NCBI GenBank assembly: GCA_002396885.1
Contig: DGXY01000119.1
Span: 29,688 to 93,687, forward strand
From: Akkermansiaceae bacterium UBA5020
Lineage (GTDB): Bacteria; Verrucomicrobiota; Verrucomicrobiia; Verrucomicrobiales; DEV007
Reading direction: 5' to 3'
Length of the DNA stretch: 64,000 nt
Positions within the stretch are counted from its first letter, which is position 1. Every line of letters begins with the position of its first letter. Shown here piece after piece: positions 9,007 through 19,400 of the stretch. The translations under genes were made by a program, and so were the position numbers. The notes beneath the pieces were generated by a model. That model saw only the letters and a program-made list of their open reading frames with translations. It had not been told where the DNA came from and searched no databases.

Positions 9007-11814
9007 ATGAAACCCGGCAGCGGCATCTCGGCGGGGTCAACAACGCCGTGGCGAATCACCCTGTTTGAGTTTGCCCTGAGCATTCCGGTCCTGCTGACGA
9101 TTCCCATCGTTGCGGGCGGAATCACCGCCGCGTTCGCGTGTCCGCTGGCTTCAATTCCAGTGAGCAACCTTGTGCTGCGATGGATCATCTGGGGTTGTGC
9201 AACACCGCTGATCTATACGGTCTGGTTGCTGTTGTGTCTGGTGATCAGCGCGCTGGATGTACAAAGCCGCCGATGGTATCGAGGTCTGAAAAAGGTGCCC
9301 CGCGTATCCTCCTCCGAGGGAGTCACGAAATTCTATCCAGTCATATCATTGTATCTGAGAATGAGATTCCTCTATTCGCTGCCAATGATCGGTTCGCTTC
9401 TCTGGATCCCCGGAATTCGATGGCTCGTCCTGTGGTCATATGCACCCTCGGCTCATCTGGGTTTCGGAAGCGCGATTCTGGGCAAATTGTTCGACCCCGA
9501 TTTAACAGAAGTTGGAGAGGGTGCGATCGTGGGCAGCGGTGTTTCGGTCGTTGCTCACAGCCTGACCAGAAATCCCGATGGCACGAGATTGCTTACAACA
9601 GCGCCGATCATGATTGGGCCGCGGGCAGTGATCGGCGGTGATTCGCTCATATCCCTGGGTGTGACGATCGGAGCCGACGCCATCATCGAGCCAATGAGCC
9701 ATGTGAAAGCTTCCACGCGGATTCCGCCTGGAGAAGTCTGGGGCGGCGTCCCTGCGGTTTTTCGGCGCAAACGATTCGAAACGGGTTCGCCAAGCACGGA
9801 TGCCGGGCAAATTCCACGGGAAGTGGCATCGGATTTAACGCAACTTGTAGACGAGGTGCGGCGAGTGGTGGCCGCTGCTCTCGGCCTGCCATTCGATTCC
9901 GTCTCGACCACCTTCTCTGCAAATGAATGCGCCGCGTGGGATTCGTTGGGACAGATGACGATTGCGTCGGTTCTTTTCAGCCTGCGCGGCGTTGAGATTC
10001 CCACCGAAAGATGCTTTCGACTGCAGTCCGTTCCCGAGATCGTCGATTACCTTTCGACAATCAGCGCCCGTCCTGCCCGCTTGGTTGAGACGGATCTACC
10101 GCCAAATCCGGAACTGCTGCCGTTGCTGGACCACGCACTGGCGACTCAACTGCTGGCGCAAAGAGCATCACGGATGCCACCGCAGCTTTCCCTGCCCGCG
10201 ACGAAAGTGGTTGTGGCAGCAACGTTCACCGCTCATCCCCTCCATTCGACGCTCGCGTTGTGGAGCAACGCGTTCGGAATTCCGGTCGATCTTGAATCGG
10301 CGGGATTCAATCAGATCCCGCAAGCGCTACTATCTCCTGAGGGTTCGTTCCGGAGAAACACAGAGGGGGTCAACGTCGTGCTGACTCGTCCCGAAGACCT
10401 TCTCGCCGGTGATGGTTGGAAACAAATTCTCTCTGCGATCGAGCAGTTCGCCGCTGAATGCCCGAAAGCGCTTTTCGTCGCGAATCTGCCGCCCGTGGTC
10501 TCACGCGACTGCCCGGCCAGCCGGGAGGAGATTCGCCGACTAAGGGGAGACTGGGAACAAGCCCTCTCGGGAATCGCAGGAGTCGACTTGCTCGACTTCG
10601 CGAACATCGTTGAGCGGATCGGCACATCGGCCGCTGCAAACGCTGATGGCGATCGAATCGCCGGAATCGCCTATTCGGCCGAGGTCTATGCGGAGCTCGG
10701 CATTACGATCGCTCGCCGAGTGCGGAGACACCGACGGCCTCCGGCCAAAGTGTTGGCTCTCGATGCCGATGGAGTCCTTTGGGGCAAGGTGCTGGGTGAA
10801 GATGGGTTCGACGGCATTTCTCTCGGGCAGGAGGGAGTGGGGTGCCAGTTTCAATGGTTCCAGCGCACGATCCAGCAACTCAAGAACGAGGGAGTTCTGC
10901 TGACCGTTGTTAGCCGGAACGAACCGGACGAGCTTCAGCGAGTTTTCGAATCACATCCCGGCATGATTTTGCGACCGGAAGACATCGCCGCTTGGCGCGT
11001 CAACTGGCAGCCCAAATCGGAGAACTTGCGGGAGATGGCCAGAGAACTGAATGTCGGGCTCGATTCGTTCGTGTTGGTTGATGATGACCTCGCCAATCAG
11101 CTTGAAGTTCAGTCGGCTCTGCCTGAGGTGACGGTTGTTCCTCTTCCGTCCGATCCGTCACAATTCCCTTCGATACTCCAACGGTTGTGGTGCTTCGATG
11201 CGGCAAGTGCCACAAACGCAGACGCCAACCGGACGCAGATGGTGGTGGAGGAACGAGGACGCCGAAAGCTCCGGAATGACTCGAAAGACCTTGATTCGTA
11301 TCTCTCCTCTCTGCAGTTGCGGGTCATCATGCGAATCGCAGAACCGGCCGATATGGCGCGAGTCGCCCAGCTGACGCAAAAGACCAATCAATTCAATCTG
11401 TCACTCAGGCGCCGAAGCGAAGCGGAGTTGCGCAACCTCTCGACCGACTATTCGATCTTTGTCGTGGAGGTCTCGGATCGATTGGGCGATTACGGTCTGG
11501 TAGGTCTTTGCATTCTCCATGGCCTGTCAGCTCCAACGGAGCGCACGGGGATCGATTCCCTCCTGATCAGTTGCCGCGCCCTCGGACGGCGGGTGGAGGA
11601 TGCCGTGCTGCATGGGATCGTGGAACTCGTCCATTTGAGCGGTAAGAGTCGAATTGAGGCCGAATTCGTTCCCGGGCCCCGCAACCAACCGATCATCGAC
11701 TTCCTGCTGCGTGCCGGCTTTGTTCCATCAGGTCAGGGTCGTTACGCCCTGAACGCGAGCACTCCGATCGATCTGCCCCGATCCATCCTTTGGGTTGGCC
11801 CGACCGCAGGTTAA
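9007..11814 (+). CDS. Membrane fusion protein: beta-helix acyltransferase, carrier protein and FkbH-type glyceryl-loading HAD enzyme
   Basis: A multidomain protein of about 935 residues. Residues about 12-80 hold two membrane helices. Residues about 155-250 have isoleucine-rich hexapeptide repeats (VGEGAIVGSG, IGPRAVIGGD, VTIGADAIIEP), a left-handed beta-helix like that in NRPS terminal domains. Residues about 275-350 form a carrier domain with the modifiable Ser in AAWDSLGQM. Residues 380-560 resemble the SGNH-like half of long FkbH proteins (VAATFTAHPL, GVNVVLTRPEDL). Residues 580-700 are the HAD domain (LALDADGVLWGKVLGEDG, VLLTVVSRNEPDE, FVLVDDDLANQ). The end is the FkbH acyltransferase part (TQKTNQFNLSLRR). 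FkbH enzymes load a glyceryl or lactyl unit from 1,3-bisphosphoglycerate onto a carrier. The start at 9007 directly precedes the membrane part; 8740 and 8953 are alternatives. Confidence 0.85.
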   Translation: MKPGSGISAGSTTPWRITLFEFALSIPVLLTIPIVAGGITAAFACPLASIPVSNLVLRWIIWGCATPLIYTVWLLLCLVISALDVQSRRWYRGLKKVPRVSSSEGVTKFYPVISLYLRMRFLYSLPMIGSLLWIPGIRWLVLWSYAPSAHLGFGSAILGKLFDPDLTEVGEGAIVGSGVSVVAHSLTRNPDGTRLLTTAPIMIGPRAVIGGDSLISLGVTIGADAIIEPMSHVKASTRIPPGEVWGGVPAVFRRKRFETGSPSTDAGQIPREVASDLTQLVDEVRRVVAAALGLPFDSVSTTFSANECAAWDSLGQMTIASVLFSLRGVEIPTERCFRLQSVPEIVDYLSTISARPARLVETDLPPNPELLPLLDHALATQLLAQRASRMPPQLSLPATKVVVAATFTAHPLHSTLALWSNAFGIPVDLESAGFNQIPQALLSPEGSFRRNTEGVNVVLTRPEDLLAGDGWKQILSAIEQFAAECPKALFVANLPPVVSRDCPASREEIRRLRGDWEQALSGIAGVDLLDFANIVERIGTSAAANADGDRIAGIAYSAEVYAELGITIARRVRRHRRPPAKVLALDADGVLWGKVLGEDGFDGISLGQEGVGCQFQWFQRTIQQLKNEGVLLTVVSRNEPDELQRVFESHPGMILRPEDIAAWRVNWQPKSENLREMARELNVGLDSFVLVDDDLANQLEVQSALPEVTVVPLPSDPSQFPSILQRLWCFDAASATNADANRTQMVVEERGRRKLRNDSKDLDSYLSSLQLRVIMRIAEPADMARVAQLTQKTNQFNLSLRRRSEAELRNLSTDYSIFVVEVSDRLGDYGLVGLCILHGLSAPTERTGIDSLLISCRALGRRVEDAVLHGIVELVHLSGKSRIEAEFVPGPRNQPIIDFLLRAGFVPSGQGRYALNASTPIDLPRSILWVGPTAG

Positions 11815-11951
11815 GTTTTTGTGGCGCAGCTCACCTGACGCGTCGTCAATCATGTCATAAGGTTCGACCCGAGCGGAAGTATCCCGCTTGCGCTTCGAGC
11901 CCGTAGGGGCCGCCTGAATTCCGTTGTCAACCGTTACACTTCTGCGGGCGC

Positions 11952-13070
11952 ATGATCGACTTTCGAACCTTCTTGACGAAGCACGCCGGACCAGGATTTT
12001 TGGCCGGGATTACCGTCGGCGACTGGCTGCGATTGCTCTCGGCGAACGGCTTCCGGATCAGCCCGCGGCATTCGGTGCGGGCCATCGGCGTCACCCTCAA
12101 CGCGCCGTTAACCAGCCTGCTGAAGATCGCGGAAGACGCGCTCTTTGGTGGCGCGATCGAGCGGAAGCCGTTGCCGCCGCCGCTCTTCATTCTCGGCAGT
12201 TGGCGGAGCGGCACGACCTATTTGCACACGCTCCTCAGTGCTGACCAGCGCTTTGGCTGCCCGAATCTTTACGAGACGATGTTTCCGCACACCTTCCTGC
12301 TGACCGAGGGTTGGTGCCGGCCTCTCCTGCAGCTGCTCGTGCCGCGAAAACGCTTCATGGATGACATGAAGATGAGCTTGGCGGAGCCGCACGAGGACGA
12401 GATGGCCCTCGCGATCATGACGCAGCGGTCGAACATGCTTGCGTGGGTTTTCCCGGAGCGGGCAGACGTTTACGACCGATATCTGACATTTGCCGAAGCG
12501 ACGAACGAGGACCGCGTGGCCTGGAAGCAGGCTCTCGGCTGGTATGTGCGCAAGATCGCGTATTCGAGCGGCAAACAGGTCGTGCTGAAGTCACCCAGTC
12601 ACACCGCGCGGATCAAACTCATTCTCGAAACGTTTCCCGACGCAAGGTTTCTGCACATCCGACGGCATCCTTACGACGTTTACCGTTCGATGTGTCATAT
12701 GGCCGGTGAGGTGATTCCCCATTGGGGGCTGCAGGCCTATTCGCGCGACCGCATTCCTCAAATGGTGACGGAGTGGTATGCACGGCTCTACAATGGGTTC
12801 TTCGAACAGCGCCCGCTGATTCCCGCAGGGCAGTATTTCGAACTGAAATTCGAAGAACTTGCGGCGGATCCCTTGCCACAAATCGCGTCGGCCTACGCGG
12901 CGTTGGGCCTACCGGACTTTTCCATGGCGAAGGGGCGCGTCGAAGCTCACGTCGCCGCGCAGAGGGAATACAAGCAGAACAAGCATGCGGATTTGGAACC
13001 CGCGGTTCGCGAAATGTTGGCCCGTACTTGGAAGCGGTGCTTCGACGCCTGGGATTATCCGCAGGACTGA
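11952..13070 (+). CDS. PAPS-dependent sulfotransferase
   Basis: A 372-residue sulfotransferase of the broad Sulfotransfer_3-like family, which moves a sulfuryl group from PAPS to a hydroxyl or amine. The 5'-phosphosulfate loop is ILGSWRSGTTYLHTLL at about residues 77-92. The 3'-phosphate site is FLHIRRHPYDVYRSM with the conserved Arg and Ser, at about residues 235-250. KSPSHTARIKLI and FELKFEELAADP are further family blocks. No signal peptide is visible, so it should act in the cytosol, where PAPS is made. It lies between the FkbH fusion and the polyketide synthase, all on the plus strand, which suggests it sulfates an intermediate or product of that pathway. The acceptor is unknown. Confidence 0.87.
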   Translation: MIDFRTFLTKHAGPGFLAGITVGDWLRLLSANGFRISPRHSVRAIGVTLNAPLTSLLKIAEDALFGGAIERKPLPPPLFILGSWRSGTTYLHTLLSADQRFGCPNLYETMFPHTFLLTEGWCRPLLQLLVPRKRFMDDMKMSLAEPHEDEMALAIMTQRSNMLAWVFPERADVYDRYLTFAEATNEDRVAWKQALGWYVRKIAYSSGKQVVLKSPSHTARIKLILETFPDARFLHIRRHPYDVYRSMCHMAGEVIPHWGLQAYSRDRIPQMVTEWYARLYNGFFEQRPLIPAGQYFELKFEELAADPLPQIASAYAALGLPDFSMAKGRVEAHVAAQREYKQNKHADLEPAVREMLARTWKRCFDAWDYPQD

Positions 13071-13408
13071 TCGGGATCGGCTGGGTGGTTTGGCCCTTTT
13101 CTTCGGCAATCGCCGCGGCACGTTTTCCGGCCGAAACGGCGTGCTCCGAGAGCCCTTTCCGATCGGCCCGTTAGCCGGATTGGTTCCGCGGAGGCCGTAA
13201 CGGACGCCCTTTCTCAGCTCCGTGGCGCAGAGGGCAGGGTGTCCGACCGTCTCGCCAGTGCAATCCACGCGCAGCTTTCCGCCATGCCTGCGGGGCGTTT
13301 TGATGTGCATGGTCTATAGCATGCATTAGGGACTTCTGGCAATCAGGCTGACAGGCTTCAAATCCAGTCGTGACCTCCCGGTTCGGCGCTCCCCTTTGAG
13401 GCCGCTGC
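13071..13408. other. Intergenic region upstream of the polyketide synthase
   Basis: A 338-base gap between the sulfotransferase stop and the polyketide synthase start. Possible reading frames here have no recognisable content. The stretch is a natural place for a promoter of the long PKS gene, but no clear -10/-35 pair or operator was seen. Confidence 0.4.
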
Positions 13409-16400
13409 ATGATGGAACGCTCACAACCAAAAGAATCGATTGCAATCACCGGCATCGGCCTGCGCTACCCCGGGGGTGCGACGGATGTCGCCGGATTCTG
13501 GCGCCTACTCCTCGACGGGGTGGATGCGGTCACTGCCGTCCCGGCGGACCGATGGAGCATCTCAAAGTTCTATCATCCCGAGCCTGGCGTTCCGGGAAAG
13601 ACCTACTCCAAGTGGGGTGGGTTTCTCGATGAGACCGATTTCTTCGATGCTCGTTTCTTCGGGATCTCCGGAGCAGAGGCGGAGGCAATGGACCCCCAGC
13701 AGCGCCTTCTCCTCGAGGCGGCCTGGCACGCCCTCGAAGACGGAGGGGTTGTCGTTGATCGCCCGGCAGGGGAAAACATCGGCGTTTTTGTCGGAGTATC
13801 GACCGGTGATTATGACTATATTGGGTCCGGCGCAGGAGATTTTTTGGAAGCTTCCGCCTTTTCCGCCACGGGCGGTGCGAGGAGTATCGCGTCGAACCGG
13901 ATCTCCCATTTCCTGAACCTGAAGGGTCCCAGTATCTCGTTCGACACCGCCTGCTCCTCGTCACTTGTCGCGCTGCATCATGCCTGCCGTAGCCTTGACG
14001 GAGGAGAATGCGAAAGTGCCCTCGTGGGGGGAGTGAATTTTATCATCGACCCGCGAACCTGGATTGCCTTTTGCGGGATGTCGGCCCTCTCCGCCGATGG
14101 AAGATGCAAAGCGTTTGACGCTTCGGCGGACGGTTTCGTCCGGGCTGAGGGGGTGGGAGTCGTCCTGCTGAAACCTTACTCCAAAGCCGTGCGCGACGGA
14201 GACCGCATCTATGCCTGCATCCGTGCGACCGGGTGCAATCAGGACGGGAGGACCCCGACCATCTCGATGCCGGACGAAAAGGCGCAGGAAGCCCTCATTC
14301 TGGAGACCGTGAAGGAGGCAGGCATCGACACGAAAGAAGTGATCTATGTCGAGGCGCACGGAACCGGAACGTCGGTGGGCGATCCGATTGAGGCAAGGTC
14401 GATCGGGAACGCTCTCGGAAAGGGGAGACCATCCGATGCTCCACTCCTCATGGGTTCGGTCAAGACGAACCTCGGTCACCTCGAATCCGGTGCCGGGATT
14501 GCGGGGCTGATCAAGGCCGCGCTGGTCCTGAAGCATCGCCTTGTCCCCCCGAACCTGCACTTTCGCGAGGGAAACCCCGGGATCGACTTCGAGGGCCTGC
14601 GATTAAAAGTTCCCGTGGAAGCCGAGGCCTTGCCTCCCCCGGCACCGGGCCAACATCTCTACGCCTGCGTCAACTCGTTCGGTTTCGGTGGCACCAATGC
14701 CCACGCGATTCTCGAATCACACGACCCGGCACCGGATCGTGAGGCTTCGCCGCCCGCGATTCAGGCTCGTGAGTGCCCTCCCATGCTCCTCGTCTCGGCA
14801 CAGACGGAGGCGGCTCTGAAATCTCTCGCGGTGGTTTATGCTCAGCTTCTCGAGGCCCGCCCTGAAGGTTTTTCATCAATCCTCGAGCAGTCTTTCACAA
14901 GGCGCTCCCGCCTGAATCATCGTCTCCTCGCCATGGGGGACGATGCCGGGTCGATTGCCGACGAACTGCGACGCTGGCACGCCGGGCAACCCGGCCCCCA
15001 TTCCCATGCCGGTGAGGTGATATCGGGCGGAACCACCGGTGTCGTGTTCGTCTTCAGCGGACAGGGGTCCCAGTGGGTCGGCATGGGGCGCGAATTGTTC
15101 GAGAGCAATCCCGTTTTCCGGCGGAAGATCGAGCAGTGTCACGAGGTCATTCTCGCCCTGGGAGGGTTCAACCTCCTCGAAGAGTTGGGGCGGGAAGAAG
15201 GATCGTCGAACATCGGCAATACGGAGATCGCCCAACCGGCCATCTTTGCCGTGCAGGTCGCATTGGTGGACGTGTGGCGGCAATGGGGTCTCACCCCCGC
15301 CGCCGTGGTCGGCCACAGTGTCGGTGAAGTGGCGGCGGCCCATGTCTGCGGGGCGCTTTCTTTGGAGGACGCCGTCAAGGTGATCTTCCATCGCGGCGAT
15401 GCAATGAAACAGGCCCGCGGCGGGAAAATGATCGCTGTCGGCATCAATGAAAAGGAAGCGCGCACATGGATTGGCGCCCGGAACGCCGGGCTCTCCCTCG
15501 CCGCCGTTAATGGGCCAGATTCAGTCTCCATCTCCGGCGCGCCGGAAGCTATCGCCGAGGCGTTTCGGCATTTCGAAGAGAGAGAGGTTTTCTGCCGCTA
15601 CGTCCCCGTTGACTACGCCTTTCACAGCGCGGCGATGGACCCGGTGAGACCAAATCTTCTGGAGTCCCTCGCGAAGATTGAACCGCTCGCACCGACGATT
15701 CCTTTTTACTCGACCGTTTCCGGGAAGAGGGAGGAGGAGGCGATCTGCGGTGCCGGATACTGGTGGCACAATGTCAGGGACACGGTCCGTTTTTCCGATG
15801 CGGTGGGCCGCATCCTCGATGACGGCTATCGCGCCTTTCTTGAGATCGGGAGTTCGCCCGTCCTGCGCCCTTCGCTGCGGCAGTGTACGGAAGCACGTGC
15901 GGTGCGGGTAGCGATCGCTCACTCCCTCAATCGGAAAGAGCCCAGCCTCGATTCCCTCTTTGCCGGACTGGGGATCCTGCTCACCTCTGGATTCGATGCC
16001 GAGCCCGGACGTAAAACCCAAACCGTGCCGGAGTTTCAGGATCTCCCGCCCTATCCGTTTGACCGAGAGAGATTCTGGAAGGAAAGCCCCCGATCGAAAT
16101 CGTATCGACAGGAGAAGGTCGAGCACCCCTTTCTCGCCGACAGGACCCAGGACCCCGGGGAATGCTGGCATTTCTGCCCCGACTTTAAAACCTTCCCCTA
16201 CTTCATCGATCATTCGCTCGACGGAACCACCCTCTTTCCCTCCACCGCCTACGTGGAATCGGCCCTCTCGCTCGCGTTCGCGTTTCATGGGAGTTCCCCG
16301 AAACATGTCATTCTCGAGGAGCTCGAGTTCAAACAAGCCCTCCTGCTCCCCGAGGACAGGGTTACCCCGACCGTGCGTGTCGCGATCGATGAGACGGGCT

Positions 16401-19400
16401 CCGCATTCCAGATTCACAGCAGCAGCGACCCGGATTGCCGGAACTGGAAGCTCCACTCCGAAGGTAGGGTGCGGGTCTCCGGCAAGGCACCGGCCTATTC
16501 CGTTGGCGAGATTTCCGCTGCGTCGGACCGCTGCAGTGGGATCATCGAACCCGCGGACTTCTATCGGCGCTTCGATCGTATCGGCCTGCGCTACGGCCCC
16601 CGATTCAGGGGAGTCAAAGAACTGCGGGTCGGGCAGATGGAAGCGTTCGCCCGTGTCGAGATTGACCTCGAATCGGAATACTACGCGGGTGCCTACCACC
16701 TTCATCCGGCCCTTCTGGATTCGGCCTTTCAAACGATCCTCGCGGCACTTTCCTGCGTCCCCGACCTCCCGGACGACGACCTTTTCCTCCCCGTCTGGAT
16801 CGATCGAGTGCGCTTTGAGAAGAAAGCCGGAGGAAGTGCGACGGTCCATACCCGCATTACCTCGTTCGATCGAAACCAGTTGGAAGCTGATATCACCATT
16901 GTCGATGCCGAAGGAGAGCTGACCGCGAAGGTGGAGGGCTTCCGCTGCCGGCGGATTCAACGGCATCGGTCGGAAAAGGAACTTCCCGGTGGCCTTTCCC
17001 TCTTCGAAACCATCTGGAAACGGCAGACTCTCGCCAGGGAAACGGACCACACGCCGCCTTTGGAGTTTTTCCCCGACTTCAAGCGTCTCGGGGAATCTCT
17101 CCAGCAGAACGTGGCATCCCTGGAAAGGAAAACATTGGCCCCCGGCATCGGGGCGGAATGGGACCGTCTCAATGAGATGAGTTGTTCCTACATGGAGCGG
17201 GCCTTGCTGAACCTCGGGCTGGAGGCCGAACCGGGAGAACTCCTCTCGTGGAACGAATTGATCGTCCGCACACGGGTGAGCGAACGCCATTTCCTCCAGC
17301 TTCGACAGATCATGCGGCACCTCGTCGGGAGGGGAGCCTTTTCAATGATTGACGAGGATTCTTGGGAATTGCGCAGGCCCCTCTCCCGCAACGAACTTGG
17401 TCCGGCGGTTCGACGGGTTCTCGAGGAACACCCTGAAATGACGAGCGAGGTCCAGCTTGGTCTCATCGTCGGGGAACAGCTCACGAAGGTCCTGAGGGGC
17501 GAATCGGAGATCGACAAGATCCTTTTCGGACGTGAGAGAGGGGCGCTCGTGGAACAATTCTACTCCCATGCGCGCGGCATGCGCATCAGCCACGCGACGA
17601 TCGTTGCAGCGGTTAGGGAGATCGTCCGGACCTTGCCCCGTGGCAGAAGGATTCGTGTCCTCGAGCTTGGTGCCGGGGGTGGCTCGTGCACCGGGCACTA
17701 CCTTGCCGCGTTGCCTGCGGAGGCTGCCGAGCTGACGTTTACGGATGTTTCGGAGGCATTCTTTGCCGCCGCAGAAAAGAAGCTCGCGGGCTCCGTCGAG
17801 GTGGTCTGCCGAAAGCTCGATATCAGCCGGTCGCCCTTCGAGCAGGGATTTGGTGCCGACTACGATTTGGTGATCGCATCGAACGTGATTCATGCCTTAC
17901 CCGACCTGCGCGCAGCCCTCGGCCATGTTCGCGACTTGATGAGACCGGGTGGCGCTTTCCTTATGCTCGATCCTGCGGTACGGGATTTTCCATTCCTGGA
18001 CATGGTCTTCGGCGGCACTTCGGGATGGTGGAGTTTCACCGACCATGATCTTCGCCCCCGCCATCCCTGCCTCCTCCCCGACGAGTGGGTGATGCTCCTG
18101 AAGGATTGCGGTTTTGAAAACATCCTCACCGTGCCCGACTCTTCATGGAACTGCGTCTTCCTCGCACGGGAGTCTGCGAAGGTGGAAAGTTTCACCGATG
18201 TCACTGATGCAAACGTCGGCGACTGGCTCGTTCTGGCGGACCGGGGTGGTCGCGCTGCGGTGCTGGCTGAAACGCTTAGGGCGCACCGCCAGAACGTTAG
18301 GTTGATGACTCCCGACGAGTGGGATGGTGACCCCGGCTCGATTGCCGCAGCCGTCTCCGCGGGCCCGCAGCCGCGCGGCATCGTCTATCTCTGGTCCCTG
18401 GAAGCTCCCGCAGGCGACGATTCCCTTTCCACTGCGGAGATGGAGGCGAGCCAGGAATGGACGATCCATCTCCCTGCCGCGATAACGAGGGCACTCATCG
18501 AGGCGGGCGCGATCGATGAAACCTGTGCCCTCTGGCTCGCCACCCGGGGAGCCCTCTCCGTCCTTCCCGGTGAAAAACCTGATGTGGTGCAGTCGCCTTT
18601 GCAAGGGATGGGGAGGGTCATCTTCAATGAGCTTACCGAAGTGAGCATGCGAATCGTCGATCTCTCGCAAGAGAATCCCGATGTCGAATTCGAACTCCTC
18701 GCCGAGGAGATGCTCGCTCTCGCGGCGCGCCCTTCGAGGGAGGAGGACCAGATCGCTTTTCGGGGCGAGGGCCGCTACCTCGCCAGGGTGGTCCCGGTTT
18801 CCCTGTCGGGCATTCCTGCGATGTCCGATACCTCTGTCCATGAGACGCCCTGCCGGATCACCAGCACCCATTTTGGGCTTTTTGACAGTCTTTGTCTGGA
18901 ACGGATCGAACGATCCATTCCAGAGGCCGGAGAGGTCGAGGTAAAGGTCCTCGCTGCGGGAATCAATTTCCGCGACGTGATGAAAGCGCTCGCGATCTAT
19001 CCCACGACGATCGGGGATGCGGAACTGTTGGGTGATGAGTTCGCGGGGGAGATTGTCGGTCTCGGTGAGGGAGTTTCGCAATTCTCCATCGGAGATCGCG
19101 TCCTCGGATGTGCCCTGGGATCGTTTCGCTCCTATTGGACCGGGCCAACGCTGGCGCTCTGTCGGCTCCCCGAGAAGCTTACCTATCTCGAGGCGGCAAC
19201 GGTCTTCACTGCTTGCACCACCGCTCGTCACGCGCTTTTCGAGATCGGCAGGCTGCGCCCCGGGGAGCGGGTGCTCATTCACTCCGCAGCCGGCGGGGTC
19301 GGGATGGCCGCGATGCGTCTTGCAAAAAAGGCCGGAGCCGAGGTATTCGCCACGGCAGGAAATGAGGCGAAAAGGTCGCTCCTCACCTATCTCGGTGCCG

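Noticed and set aside
13071..13408. Small coding frames between the sulfotransferase and PKS genes
   Set aside because: None shows a known domain, a signal peptide or a plausible ribosome binding site.
15521..17320. 599-codon open frame on the minus strand inside the polyketide synthase
   Set aside because: It is the antisense shadow of the DH/MT-linker coding region in GC-rich DNA; the plus frame has intact domain motifs and the minus frame has none.
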